From an uncultured Collinsella sp. (GTDB lineage: Bacteria; Actinomycetota; Coriobacteriia; Coriobacteriales; Coriobacteriaceae), in the NCBI GenBank assembly GCA_902475375.1, contig CABRZC010000111.1:1-5841 (forward strand): DNA of 5,841 bases, given 5' to 3'. This document shows, piece by piece, positions 1-5,646 of the stretch. The notes under the pieces were generated by a model. It was not told the DNA's origin and searched no databases. It saw only the letters and a list, made by a program, of their open reading frames with translations. Positions within the stretch are counted from its first letter, which is position 1. Every line of letters begins with the position of its first letter. The position numbers and the translations under genes were made by a program.

Positions 1-17
1 TGCTGGGGGTGTGCTCA

Positions 18-836
18 ATGGCTCGTCAGACTAGAAGATTCCTTCATTCAGAATTGAAGCATGTGAGCAAATGGACGTACGCCTTAATCCTGGTAATTTA
101 TGCGTGCATGGTGGTATTGCAGCTTAATTCTTTCCCGATGTGGTTCTGTAGCCTCCGTGAGAACAGTTTCTTGGGCTTTTTCCCAGACCCGACGCTTCGG
201 CTATCGGCAGAGGATGCCCTTCTATTTGGTAATGCAGAGGTTTTTCGCGGTCTGCTGTTCAACGTAGCCCCGTTGGCTCATGCATTGTTCTTTCCGTTCA
301 TCGCGGCTTGCATTGTGCCGCGCTTTGTCAGTTCGGGCTTTATTGAGGAACCGTGGGGGTTGTCAGAGGCTCGGGGAGGGAAGCGTGTGTGCGCTATCGT
401 TGCGCGAGCGGTGCTGTCTTCTTTTGCCCTTTTGGGCGCGTTTATCCTGTCGAGTGTCGTTTTGTACTGTCTTAACTGCTCGATCGTTTTAGATGCTCAA
501 CAGTATTTCAACCTGAATATTTTTTGCTATCGACTTCTTCTGGCGAGTGTCGTCTGCCTTGCATACGTGGTCTCTTGCGTGATTGCCGTTTCCTATTTTG
601 GGTCCGGCTTCGGTCCAATTGGCATGCTGCTGCTTGTCAACGTTGTAGCGATCTACATACAGCTCGGGGCCAACTCCATGCTTCCGCTTCCAGCCTCGAT
701 GCTCATGTGGATTTGTGGCGTGACCCCGTTGGGGAATGGTCAATGCGCCTCGATTCTAATTGACTGCCTAATCAACGTAGCAAGCGTTTTTGCCATTTGC
801 TTTACCGTAGACCGATTGCAGTCGAGATTTCTTTGA
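18..836 (+). CDS. Multi-pass membrane protein, ABC-2 type permease-like
   Basis: The 272-residue product is strongly hydrophobic. Numbering from the ATG at 18, a short basic N-terminus (MARQTRRFLHSELKHVSKW) precedes a first membrane segment near residues 20-37. Further hydrophobic blocks lie near 78-104, 125-152, 170-195, 200-217 and 245-263, so about six segments. A basic cytoplasmic loop around GLSEARGGKR between segments 2 and 3 resembles the coupling-loop region of ABC-2 exporter permeases. No family signature is decisive; the ABC-2 call is inferred from topology. The frame stays open to the left edge and a GTG exists at 9. I prefer ATG 18 because GGGGG at 5-9 sits at ribosome-binding distance. 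A partner ATPase would be expected upstream, outside the window. Codon use is more AT-rich than in the minus-strand cluster, which may indicate separate ancestry. It could also be an immunity-type or uncharacterised membrane protein. Confidence 0.6.
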   Translation: MARQTRRFLHSELKHVSKWTYALILVIYACMVVLQLNSFPMWFCSLRENSFLGFFPDPTLRLSAEDALLFGNAEVFRGLLFNVAPLAHALFFPFIAACIVPRFVSSGFIEEPWGLSEARGGKRVCAIVARAVLSSFALLGAFILSSVVLYCLNCSIVLDAQQYFNLNIFCYRLLLASVVCLAYVVSCVIAVSYFGSGFGPIGMLLLVNVVAIYIQLGANSMLPLPASMLMWICGVTPLGNGQCASILIDCLINVASVFAICFTVDRLQSRFL

Positions 837-875
837 TAGTTTGTGAGGGATAAACATACCGAGCATACCAAATAC

Positions 876-909
876 GGGGGGCGGGCACCGTGGCTGGTGT
901 CCGCCCCCC
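876..909. terminator. Bidirectional GC-rich terminator hairpin between convergent genes
   Basis: The arms GGGGGGCGGGCACC (876-889) and GGTGTCCGCCCCCC (896-909) form a 14-bp stem with one G-U wobble around the 6-base loop GTGGCT. It lies between the stop of the plus-strand membrane protein gene (836) and the stop of the minus-strand hydrolase gene (947). The U-tract is poor: read on the minus strand the stem is followed by GTATTTGG, and on the plus strand by CTGGCTT. Position and stem strength support termination or 3'-end protection for both transcripts, more convincingly for the minus-strand operon. Confidence 0.7.
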
Positions 910-946
910 CCTGGCTTAGGAGGCTTTACCCTGAGTGGTTGGCGAG

Positions 947-1756
947 CTAGCGGGCCTGCTTTACCTTGGCCGCCGCCTCGACAAACGACTTCCACAGGTT
1001 AAAGTCGGTCTCGAGCGTCTTCCACGTATACTCAGGGTGCCATTGCACGCCCAGGCAGAACGGCTGGCCTTCGACTTCGATGCACTCGGGAACGCCGTCG
1101 GTTGCCTTGGCGACCAAGCGCGTGCTCTTACCCAGACGATCGACGCAGCAGTGATGTGCGGAGTTGGTCTGGATCAGCCTGTGCCCGCCAACCGCGCGCT
1201 CCAGCAGCGAGCCCGGCACGACCTCGACAGGATGCACAGGGTCGTTGAGCACGTGGGTATGGCGCCACTGCGTGCGGCCCTCGCGCGCGCCTAGGCTCGG
1301 CACGTCCATGCACAGGGTGCCGCCGGTGGCGACATTGAGCAGCTGCGTGCCTCGGCAGGTGGTAAAGAGCGGCTTCTTGGCGCGAAGTACCTCGTTAACC
1401 AGCTTAAACTCAAAACGGTCGCGAATCTCGCAGCACAGCGTGGGGTCGTAAGGACGCTCGTCGCCCCAGCGTTTGGGGTTGACGTCCGGGCCGCCGGGAA
1501 TGGCGATGCCGTCAGCGATTTCCACGTAATGACGGATAACGTCGACGTCTTCGGTAATGGACATCTGCAGCGGCAGACCGCCGGCGGCAAGAATGGCGTC
1601 GACAAATACGCTCGCAATCTCCTCGTTGGGGGAGAGCGTCTCGCTCAAATAGGGCTTCGCTTCTTCCCAGCGTGGTGCTACCAGGATAAGCGGGCGGTCA
1701 GCGGGATCGACGTCGACGTGCGGAGTGTAGGACGATGAGGTGCGGGTTCCGATCAT
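947..1756 (-). CDS. Gamma-glutamyl-gamma-aminobutyrate hydrolase family protein (class I glutamine amidotransferase-like, peptidase C26)
   Basis: This 269-residue protein resembles PuuD-type hydrolases, which cleave the gamma-glutamyl amide bond and release glutamate. Seen in the sequence: the first strand PLILVAPRW (22-30), the oxyanion-side motif IPGGPDVNP (86-94), the nucleophile elbow TTCRGTQLLN with Cys134 (132-141), NSAHHCC (198-204), and the catalytic His-Glu motif GVQWHPEY with His240 and Glu242 (236-243). The Cys-His-Glu triad is therefore intact and the length is slightly above the usual size of about 235-255 residues because of a 20-residue N-terminal extension. The ATG at 1756 has no clear Shine-Dalgarno, but no alternative start exists before residue 65. 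It is the last gene of the glutamate-importer cluster, 87 bases after the ATPase gene, so a role in freeing glutamate from gamma-glutamyl compounds is plausible. Exact substrate is unknown; gamma-glutamyl-GABA, glutamyl peptides and folate-type substrates all occur in the family. Confidence 0.88.
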   Translation of the reverse strand: MIGTRTSSSYTPHVDVDPADRPLILVAPRWEEAKPYLSETLSPNEEIASVFVDAILAAGGLPLQMSITEDVDVIRHYVEIADGIAIPGGPDVNPKRWGDERPYDPTLCCEIRDRFEFKLVNEVLRAKKPLFTTCRGTQLLNVATGGTLCMDVPSLGAREGRTQWRHTHVLNDPVHPVEVVPGSLLERAVGGHRLIQTNSAHHCCVDRLGKSTRLVAKATDGVPECIEVEGQPFCLGVQWHPEYTWKTLETDFNLWKSFVEAAAKVKQAR

Positions 1757-1798
1757 GGGTGCGGCTTTCGAATCCGGGTGGACATGGCACAGGGGTGG

Positions 1799-1832
1799 CG
1801 CGGGGCAAACGTTACTGATGAATTTGCCCGCG
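1799..1832 (-). other. Intercistronic hairpin before the hydrolase gene
   Basis: Between the ATPase stop and the hydrolase start, CGCGGGGCAAA (1799-1809) and TTTGCCCGCG (1823-1832) can form ten base pairs with one bulged G (1802) around a 13-base loop. Read on the minus strand it has no following U-tract, so it is not a clear intrinsic terminator. It may stabilise or process the mRNA, or modestly reduce expression of the last gene. The role is inference. Confidence 0.4.
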
Positions 1833-1843
1833 TGGCAATTGGG

Positions 1844-2608
1844 TTAGTGGCCCTTGATGGAGTTGAGGAAGTCCTGGGCGCGCTTGGTCTGGGGGTGGTC
1901 GAAGAACTCGTCGGGCGTGCCGGTTTCCACAATCTGGCCGTCGGCCATAAACACGACGCGGTCGGCTACGCGGCGGGCAAAGTTCATCTCGTGCGTGATG
2001 ACGATCATCGTCATGCCCTGCTGGGCCAGACGGACCATGACCTCGAGCACCTCGTTGATCATCTCGGGATCGAGGGCACTCGTGGGCTCGTCAAAGAGCA
2101 TGGCCTTGGGTTGCATGGCAAGCGAGCGGGCGATGGCTACGCGCTGTTGCTGGCCGCCCGAGAGCTGTGCGGGCACCTTATCGGCCTGCTCGGCCACGCC
2201 CACGCGGCCCAGCAGGTCCATGGCGCGCTCACGGGCTTCGTCCTTGGAGACGCCCAGCACATCAACCGGTCCCAGCATGACGTTCTGCAGTACGGTCATA
2301 TGTGCGAACAGGTTGAACTGCTGAAACACCATGCCCAGCTCGGCGCGCATGCGGGCAAGATCCTTGCCTTCCTGCGGCAGGGGCTCGCCCTCGATGAGGA
2401 TCTCGCCCGAGTCGATGGTTTCCAGGCGGTTGATGGTGCGGCACATGGTCGACTTGCCCGAGCCCGAGGGACCGATCACAACGACGACCTCGCCGCGGTC
2501 GACCGAGAGATTGATGTCGTTGAGGACGTGCAGATCGCCATAGTGCTTATCGACGTGTCTGAGCTCGATCAGCGGCTGATTGCCGGTGGAAGAGGTGCTC
2601 TGTGCCAT
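1844..2608 (-). CDS. gluA: Polar amino acid (glutamate-type) ABC transporter ATP-binding protein
   Basis: This 254-residue cytoplasmic ATPase energises uptake through the two permeases encoded just upstream. All nucleotide-binding motifs are present: Walker A GPSGSGKST (46-54), Q-loop in VFQQFNLF (94-101, Gln96), signature LSGGQQQR (149-156), Walker B AMLFDEP (169-175), D-loop SALD (177-180) and switch His206 in VITHEM. The string VFQQFNLFAHMTVLQNV and the C-terminal ETGTPDEFFDHP (228-239) are typical of the GlnQ/HisP/GluA polar amino acid group. A 12-residue Ser/Thr-rich N-terminal tail precedes the domain. The start is supported by AAGGAG at 2618-2623, nine bases before the ATG. It follows the GluD-like gene after 36 bases. 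The group is certain; glutamate rather than glutamine, cystine or arginine as the substrate is inferred from the neighbouring genes. Confidence 0.95.
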   Translation of the reverse strand: MAQSTSSTGNQPLIELRHVDKHYGDLHVLNDINLSVDRGEVVVVIGPSGSGKSTMCRTINRLETIDSGEILIEGEPLPQEGKDLARMRAELGMVFQQFNLFAHMTVLQNVMLGPVDVLGVSKDEARERAMDLLGRVGVAEQADKVPAQLSGGQQQRVAIARSLAMQPKAMLFDEPTSALDPEMINEVLEVMVRLAQQGMTMIVITHEMNFARRVADRVVFMADGQIVETGTPDEFFDHPQTKRAQDFLNSIKGH

Positions 2609-2644
2609 GGTGCTCGGCTCCTTATGACTCGAAATGGCAAAGCG

Positions 2645-3478
2645 TTAGCGGATGATGGTCGCGCCGGTCTTGTGCGAAACGTAGACAGCGGCCTTGTTGA
2701 TCGCGACGTTGATGAGGATGTAGATGACCGCGATAACCAGGTAGACCGACACGAGAGCATCGTAGTTGGTAATGAGCACGCGGGCATTTTGCATGAGGTC
2801 GGGGTAGCTCACCACATAGGCGACGGTGGTGTCTTTGACTACGACCACGAGCTGCGAAATCAACGACGGAATAATAAACCGAATCGCCTGCGGCAACACG
2901 ATTTTAAAGGTGATTTTAGCCTTGGAGAGACCGAGTGCCTGGGCTGCCTCGACCTGACCGCGCGGCACGGCGTTGACGCCGGCGCGAAAGATCTCGGCGA
3001 GTACGCCAGCTGCGGCGAGCGCGACGGGAAGCGTGAGCATCCAAAAAGATGGCAGCGCGATCTTGTACTGGGGCAGCACCAAAAAGAAGAAGTAGATGAA
3101 CAGCAGGCTCGGTACGCCGCGGAAGAAATCGGTGAGCACGCGGCAAACCAGCTGGAGCGGCTTAATGTCGCTGGTGCGGCCGAGCATAAGGGCTAAGCCC
3201 AGCACCAGTGCGATGGCGCCAGCGGTGAGTGCGACTTTAACAGTGCCCTCAAAGCCGGCAAGCAGGAACTTCCAGGTGGTGAGGTGCGTAAAGAAATACC
3301 AATAGTGGACCGAAAACTGGCCGGTCACATAGAAGCGCTGCAGTACCAGAGCGATGAGCGCGGCCACGGCAACAAGTGAGATGGCGGTGCCGACGCGAAT
3401 CTTGGCGCGCATCTTGGGGCCGGGAGCCTCGTAGAGCGCATCGCGCATGGTGAGCGCGGAGGTGGAGTGCTTGCTCAT
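2645..3478 (-). CDS. gluD: Amino acid ABC transporter permease, GluD-like
   Basis: This 277-residue inner-membrane permease is the longer of a heterodimeric pair. Residues 14-22 (ALYEAPGPK) match the cytoplasmic APGPK motif of actinobacterial GluD proteins. A first membrane segment follows near 31-48, then a periplasmic stretch to about 65. The HisM/GltK-type permease domain follows with segments near 76-99, 121-136, 145-163, 203-222 and 241-262. The EAA loop for contact with the ATPase is intact: GQVEAAQALGLSKAKITF (174-191), followed by KIVLPQAIR (192-200). The upstream part AEIFRAGVNAVPRG (161-174) is characteristic of this family. Its ATG (3476-3478) overlaps the TGA of the upstream permease gene as ATGA, which implies translational coupling and one-to-one synthesis. 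The operon context fits a GluABCD-type importer. Substrate assignment rests on similarity recalled from C. glutamicum GluD, not on a search. Confidence 0.92.
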   Translation of the reverse strand: MSKHSTSALTMRDALYEAPGPKMRAKIRVGTAISLVAVAALIALVLQRFYVTGQFSVHYWYFFTHLTTWKFLLAGFEGTVKVALTAGAIALVLGLALMLGRTSDIKPLQLVCRVLTDFFRGVPSLLFIYFFFLVLPQYKIALPSFWMLTLPVALAAAGVLAEIFRAGVNAVPRGQVEAAQALGLSKAKITFKIVLPQAIRFIIPSLISQLVVVVKDTTVAYVVSYPDLMQNARVLITNYDALVSVYLVIAVIYILINVAINKAAVYVSHKTGATIIR

Positions 3479-4134
3479 CGGAGGATCCTCACCTTCTTAT
3501 CGATATAGTTGCCAATGTGGCTCACCACGAAGGCTGTGCCCAGGTAGCCGAGCGCCGAGATAAAGAACGCGGCGACGCCGCCGAGCGAGCGCGTGTTGAT
3601 ATAGCTCACCACGCCGGTGAGCTCTTGCGGCTTAAGCGGCACCTGGCTGCCCAAGGCGGTAGTGAGCATGACGGCGATAAAGAGGTTAGTCATGGGTAAT
3701 ACGCTCGAGCGCAGCGCCTGCGGAATCACGATCTTGGCAAGGATGCGGTTAAAGCTCATGCCGAGCGAACGTGCGGCTTCCACCTGACCGACGCCGACGG
3801 TATTGATGCCGCTCATAAAGTTCTCGGAGCCAAAGGCCGAGCCCAAAAGGACCGTGGCGACGATAACGCAGGTGCGGTAGGGCAGGACGACCTTGAGCGG
3901 CGGCAGCGCGTAGACGACGATAATAAGCAGCGCGATGCCGGGGATGTTACGGAAGACCTGAACATACAGGTCGCCAAAGACGCGCAGCGGCTTGAGCGGC
4001 GACACGCGCATCACGGTGACGGCGACGGCCAGCACCATGGCGATGGCAAACGACTCAAGCGTCATGCCCCAGGTTGCTAGCAGCGCGTCGATATAGTTCT
4101 GGCCATAGAGCGACCAAAGCTCGGAGAGACTCAT
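3475..4134 (-). CDS. gluC: Amino acid ABC transporter permease, GluC-like
   Basis: This 219-residue membrane protein is the first permease of the importer. It begins with an amphipathic stretch and a segment near 20-42. Segments follow near 64-78, 88-102, 144-163 and 186-205. The EAA loop is GQVEAARSLGMSFNRIL (116-132) with Glu119-Ala-Ala, continuing KIVIPQALR (134-142). The motif VQVFRNIPGIALLI (58-71) corresponds to the conserved FRG/RNTP region before the first domain segment in this family. Length is typical for HisM/GltJ/GluC permeases. The start is supported by GGGAGG (complement of 4140-4145), five bases before the ATG. It lies 138 bases downstream of the binding-protein gene, with a terminator-like hairpin in that gap, and overlaps the next permease by four bases. 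Glutamate specificity is inferred from context. Confidence 0.92.
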   Translation of the reverse strand: MSLSELWSLYGQNYIDALLATWGMTLESFAIAMVLAVAVTVMRVSPLKPLRVFGDLYVQVFRNIPGIALLIIVVYALPPLKVVLPYRTCVIVATVLLGSAFGSENFMSGINTVGVGQVEAARSLGMSFNRILAKIVIPQALRSSVLPMTNLFIAVMLTTALGSQVPLKPQELTGVVSYINTRSLGGVAAFFISALGYLGTAFVVSHIGNYIDKKVRILR

Positions 4135-4158
4135 GCGGACCTCCCGCCGATAAGGAAA

Positions 4159-4184
4159 GGGGCTCCCGCTTGTACGGAAGCCCC
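4159..4184 (-). terminator. Intra-operon terminator-like hairpin after the binding-protein gene
   Basis: Read on the minus strand, GGGGCTTCCG (4184-4175) pairs with CGGGAGCCCC (4168-4159) as a 10-bp stem with one wobble around loop TACAAG. It is followed by the pyrimidine run TTTCCTTA. It sits between the binding-protein stop (4273) and the ribosome binding site of the first permease. A leaky terminator or 3' stabiliser at this place is a known way to make more binding protein than membrane components. The rest of the 138-base gap holds only a weak GCGC/GCGC hairpin (4210-4223) and no visible promoter of consensus quality. Confidence 0.65.
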
Positions 4185-4272
4185 GACAACTCAGTGAGGA
4201 AACAGTTTAGCGCAATAAAGCGCATCGTGCGTTTCCGTATGGTTTCGTAGCGGCCGTTACTAGGCTCGCTGC

Positions 4273-5268
4273 CTAGGCGCCGATCTCGGGCAGCTCGGGA
4301 ACATTGGTGTCGCCCGTACGGTCGCCGATGCAGATCTGCCACAGCTCGGTCCAGGTGCCATCGTCCTCGATCTTCTTAAGGAAGTCGTTGACAAAGGCGA
4401 CGCCGTCGGAATCGAGCGGTAGACCGATGCCATAGGGCTCCTTGCTGCCGAAGGGCTTGCCGGCGATCTTGTATTTACCGGGCTCGCGGACCAGGGCGCT
4501 CTGCTGCATGTTGTTATCGATGACGTAGGCGTCAACGCGACCCTGCTGGAGGGCCTGACGAGCCTCCTCGTCGGTCTTGAACTCCTGCTGGCTGGCCTTG
4601 GGAGCGAACTCCTCCAGGATGGCGGGGCCGTTGGAGCCGGACTGGACGGCGACGTTCTTGTCGGCCAGGTCGTCGACGCTCTTGATGTCGTCGTTGTCGG
4701 CGAGCACCAGGATGGCCTGCTGGGTGTAGTAGTAGGGACCGGCAAAGGATACGAGCTTCTTGCGCTCGTCAGTGATGGTGTAGGTGGCAAAGACAGCGTC
4801 GACCTGGCCGTTCTGCAGGACGGACTCGCGCGTGTCCGAGGTCACCTGGGTGATTTCGACCTTGTTCTCGCCCAGAATGTAGTTAGACAGGAGCTGTGCG
4901 ATACCGGCGTCGAAGCCGCGGGTCTGACCGTCCTTCTCGTTGAGGAGGGAGAAGAGCGTGGAAGTCTGAACGCCACCGATCTTAAAGACCCCGGCGTCCT
5001 TGACGGCCGTCGCCCAGGTGCTGGCGGCGATGGCGTCGTCATCGGCCTTGGGGCCGTCGTTGACGAGCTTGTCGAATGCCTTGGCATCGAGCGTGGCGGA
5101 AACCTCGGTATCCTCGGAGCCCTTGGAGGAGCCGGCGGCGGAACCCTTGTCGGCCTCGGCGCTGGTGTCGGAGCAGCCGGCAAGACCAAGGCCGGCGACG
5201 GTTGCGAAGGTGGCGGCAACGAAGCCGCGGCGGTCGAGAACGACCTGCTGGGAGAGGTTCTTGCTCAT
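4273..5268 (-). CDS. gluB: Glutamate-type ABC transporter substrate-binding lipoprotein
   Basis: This 331-residue lipoprotein captures a polar amino acid outside the cell and delivers it to the GluC/GluD pair. The N-terminus has twin arginines in LDRRGFVAA (11-19), a hydrophobic stretch (17-31) and the lipobox LAGC with Cys32, so export by Tat followed by lipidation is likely. A Ser/Asp/Glu-rich linker (33-60) leads to a short helical region, DDDAIAASTWATAVK (77-91). The SBP family 3 domain starts at VFKIGGVQTSTLFS (94-107). Family hallmarks are GFDAGIA (118-124), VDAVFATYTITDERKKLVSF (156-175, whose Arg169 aligns with the ligand-carboxylate Arg of HisJ), GPYYYTQQ (177-184) and the second-lobe GRVDAYVIDN (243-252, Asp251). 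The start is supported by AAAGGTG (complement of 5276-5282). It is the first and probably most strongly expressed gene of the operon. Glutamate is the likely ligand, but glutamine or another polar amino acid is possible. Confidence 0.93.
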   Translation of the reverse strand: MSKNLSQQVVLDRRGFVAATFATVAGLGLAGCSDTSAEADKGSAAGSSKGSEDTEVSATLDAKAFDKLVNDGPKADDDAIAASTWATAVKDAGVFKIGGVQTSTLFSLLNEKDGQTRGFDAGIAQLLSNYILGENKVEITQVTSDTRESVLQNGQVDAVFATYTITDERKKLVSFAGPYYYTQQAILVLADNDDIKSVDDLADKNVAVQSGSNGPAILEEFAPKASQQEFKTDEEARQALQQGRVDAYVIDNNMQQSALVREPGKYKIAGKPFGSKEPYGIGLPLDSDGVAFVNDFLKKIEDDGTWTELWQICIGDRTGDTNVPELPEIGA

Positions 5269-5311
5269 GGTAGAACACCTTTCTCAATAAAATCCCTAGC
5301 GGTTGAGTAGA

Positions 5312-5341
5312 GTTATACCCTATCGCGCTCAAATGGGTCAA
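5312..5341 (-). promoter_or_regulatory. Sigma70-type promoter of the glutamate transporter operon
   Basis: On the minus strand TTGACC (5341-5336) and TATAAC (5317-5312) each match five of six consensus bases and are 18 bases apart. Transcription would begin near 5305, giving a 5' leader of about 37 bases before the lipoprotein ATG at 5268. The leader is too short to hold a riboswitch. No clear operator dyad overlaps the core promoter. Confidence 0.7.
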
Positions 5342-5383
5342 CACGAAATAACTCAGAAACATACTTACCTTATGGGTTATTGT

Positions 5384-5418
5384 ACCTACCAAAAAGGGAC
5401 AGGTTTATTTTGGTAGGT
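5384..5418 (+). repeat. Hairpin element copy 1 with GGGACAGG loop
   Basis: ACCTACCAAAA (5384-5394) pairs perfectly with TTTTGGTAGGT (5408-5418), an 11-bp stem around a 13-base loop containing GGGACAGG (5396-5403). It lies 43 bases upstream of the transporter -35 box, outside the core promoter. Its loop core and overall plan recur at 5575-5615, with different but still complementary stem bases. I recall similar GGGGACAGG-type palindromes scattered between genes in many bacteria, where they are treated as REP-like elements. That assignment is from memory and not proven here. Confidence 0.65.
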
Positions 5419-5492
5419 TTTACCTGGGGAAACGTCGATTATTACGGCTGAGATAGCGTTTTGCCGACGGCATGATCGCTCGCGGCGGTCGC

Positions 5493-5530
5493 TATAATGG
5501 CGGCAACGCGACGCATATATAAGTAAGGAG
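5493..5530 (+). promoter_or_regulatory. Rightward -10 box and ribosome binding site for a truncated reading frame
   Basis: TATAAT (5493-5498) is a perfect -10 hexamer, but no good -35 lies 16-18 bases upstream; TTGCCG at 5461-5466 is too far. The -10 is flanked by the inverted pair GTCGC (5488-5492) and GCGAC (5508-5512), a possible operator. AAGGAG (5525-5530) lies seven bases before an ATG at 5538. The ordered set -10, leader of about 33 bases, ribosome binding site and ATG looks like a genuine gene start. The stretch 5419-5492 holds nothing else I can recognise. Confidence 0.55.
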
Positions 5531-5537
5531 ATCGCGT

Positions 5538-5576
5538 ATGAACGGCTATTCGTTTTTCGCACCGACCATGACTTAG
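5538..5576 (+). pseudogene. 12-codon reading frame, probable decapitated start of an iron-containing alcohol dehydrogenase gene
   Basis: The frame reads MNGYSFFAPTMT and then stops at TAG (5574-5576). It has a near-ideal ribosome binding site and a -10 box, so it is a real translation start. The first ten residues resemble the N-termini of iron-containing (BdhA/YqhD type) alcohol dehydrogenases, which commonly read like M-N-x-F-x-F-x-x-P-T before a Lys-Val-Val-Phe-Gly strand. Here the match ends after Pro-Thr, and the stop codon overlaps the left arm of a hairpin element (5575-5615). The downstream DNA does not continue the family. I infer that the rest of the gene was lost or displaced. Alternatives are a genuine short leader peptide (two adjacent Phe and one Tyr codon, followed by a strong hairpin) or a chance frame. 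The resemblance rests on only ten residues. Confidence 0.4.
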
Positions 5577-5615
5577 AACCACCACAAAGGGGACAGGCAC
5601 CTTTGTGGTGGTTCT
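5575..5615 (+). repeat. Hairpin element copy 2 with GGGACAGG loop
   Basis: AGAACCACCACAAAGG (5575-5590) and CCTTTGTGGTGGTTCT (5600-5615) form a perfect 16-bp stem around the 9-base loop GGACAGGCA. The loop region contains the same GGGACAGG core (5590-5597), in the same orientation, as the element at 5384-5418. The left arm starts inside the stop codon of the short frame at 5538. It is followed by TTGCAG, with no U-run, so it is not a standard intrinsic terminator although it may block transcription in part. A REP-like or small non-autonomous mobile element is the likeliest reading. Confidence 0.75.
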
Positions 5616-5646
5616 TGCAGATGTGGCGGCCTGCCTCTCTGTTTTG

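Noticed and set aside
935..1294. 119-codon open frame on the plus strand
   Set aside because: It is antisense to the hydrolase gene, including its catalytic His-Glu and core region; it is a codon-bias shadow.
1778..3196. 472-codon open frame on the plus strand
   Set aside because: It lies antisense to the ATPase and permease genes, whose motifs are unmistakable. The translation is rich in His, Asp, Gly and Arg with no domain, as expected from the mirror frame of GC-biased codons.
4261..4275. Small inverted repeat TAGGC/GCCTA at the binding-protein stop codon
   Set aside because: Five base pairs with a five-base loop is expected by chance, and it lacks a U-tract; the hairpin at 4159-4184 is the better terminator candidate.
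5268..5305. Riboswitch in the transporter leader
   Set aside because: The predicted leader is only about 37 bases long and contains no compact fold.
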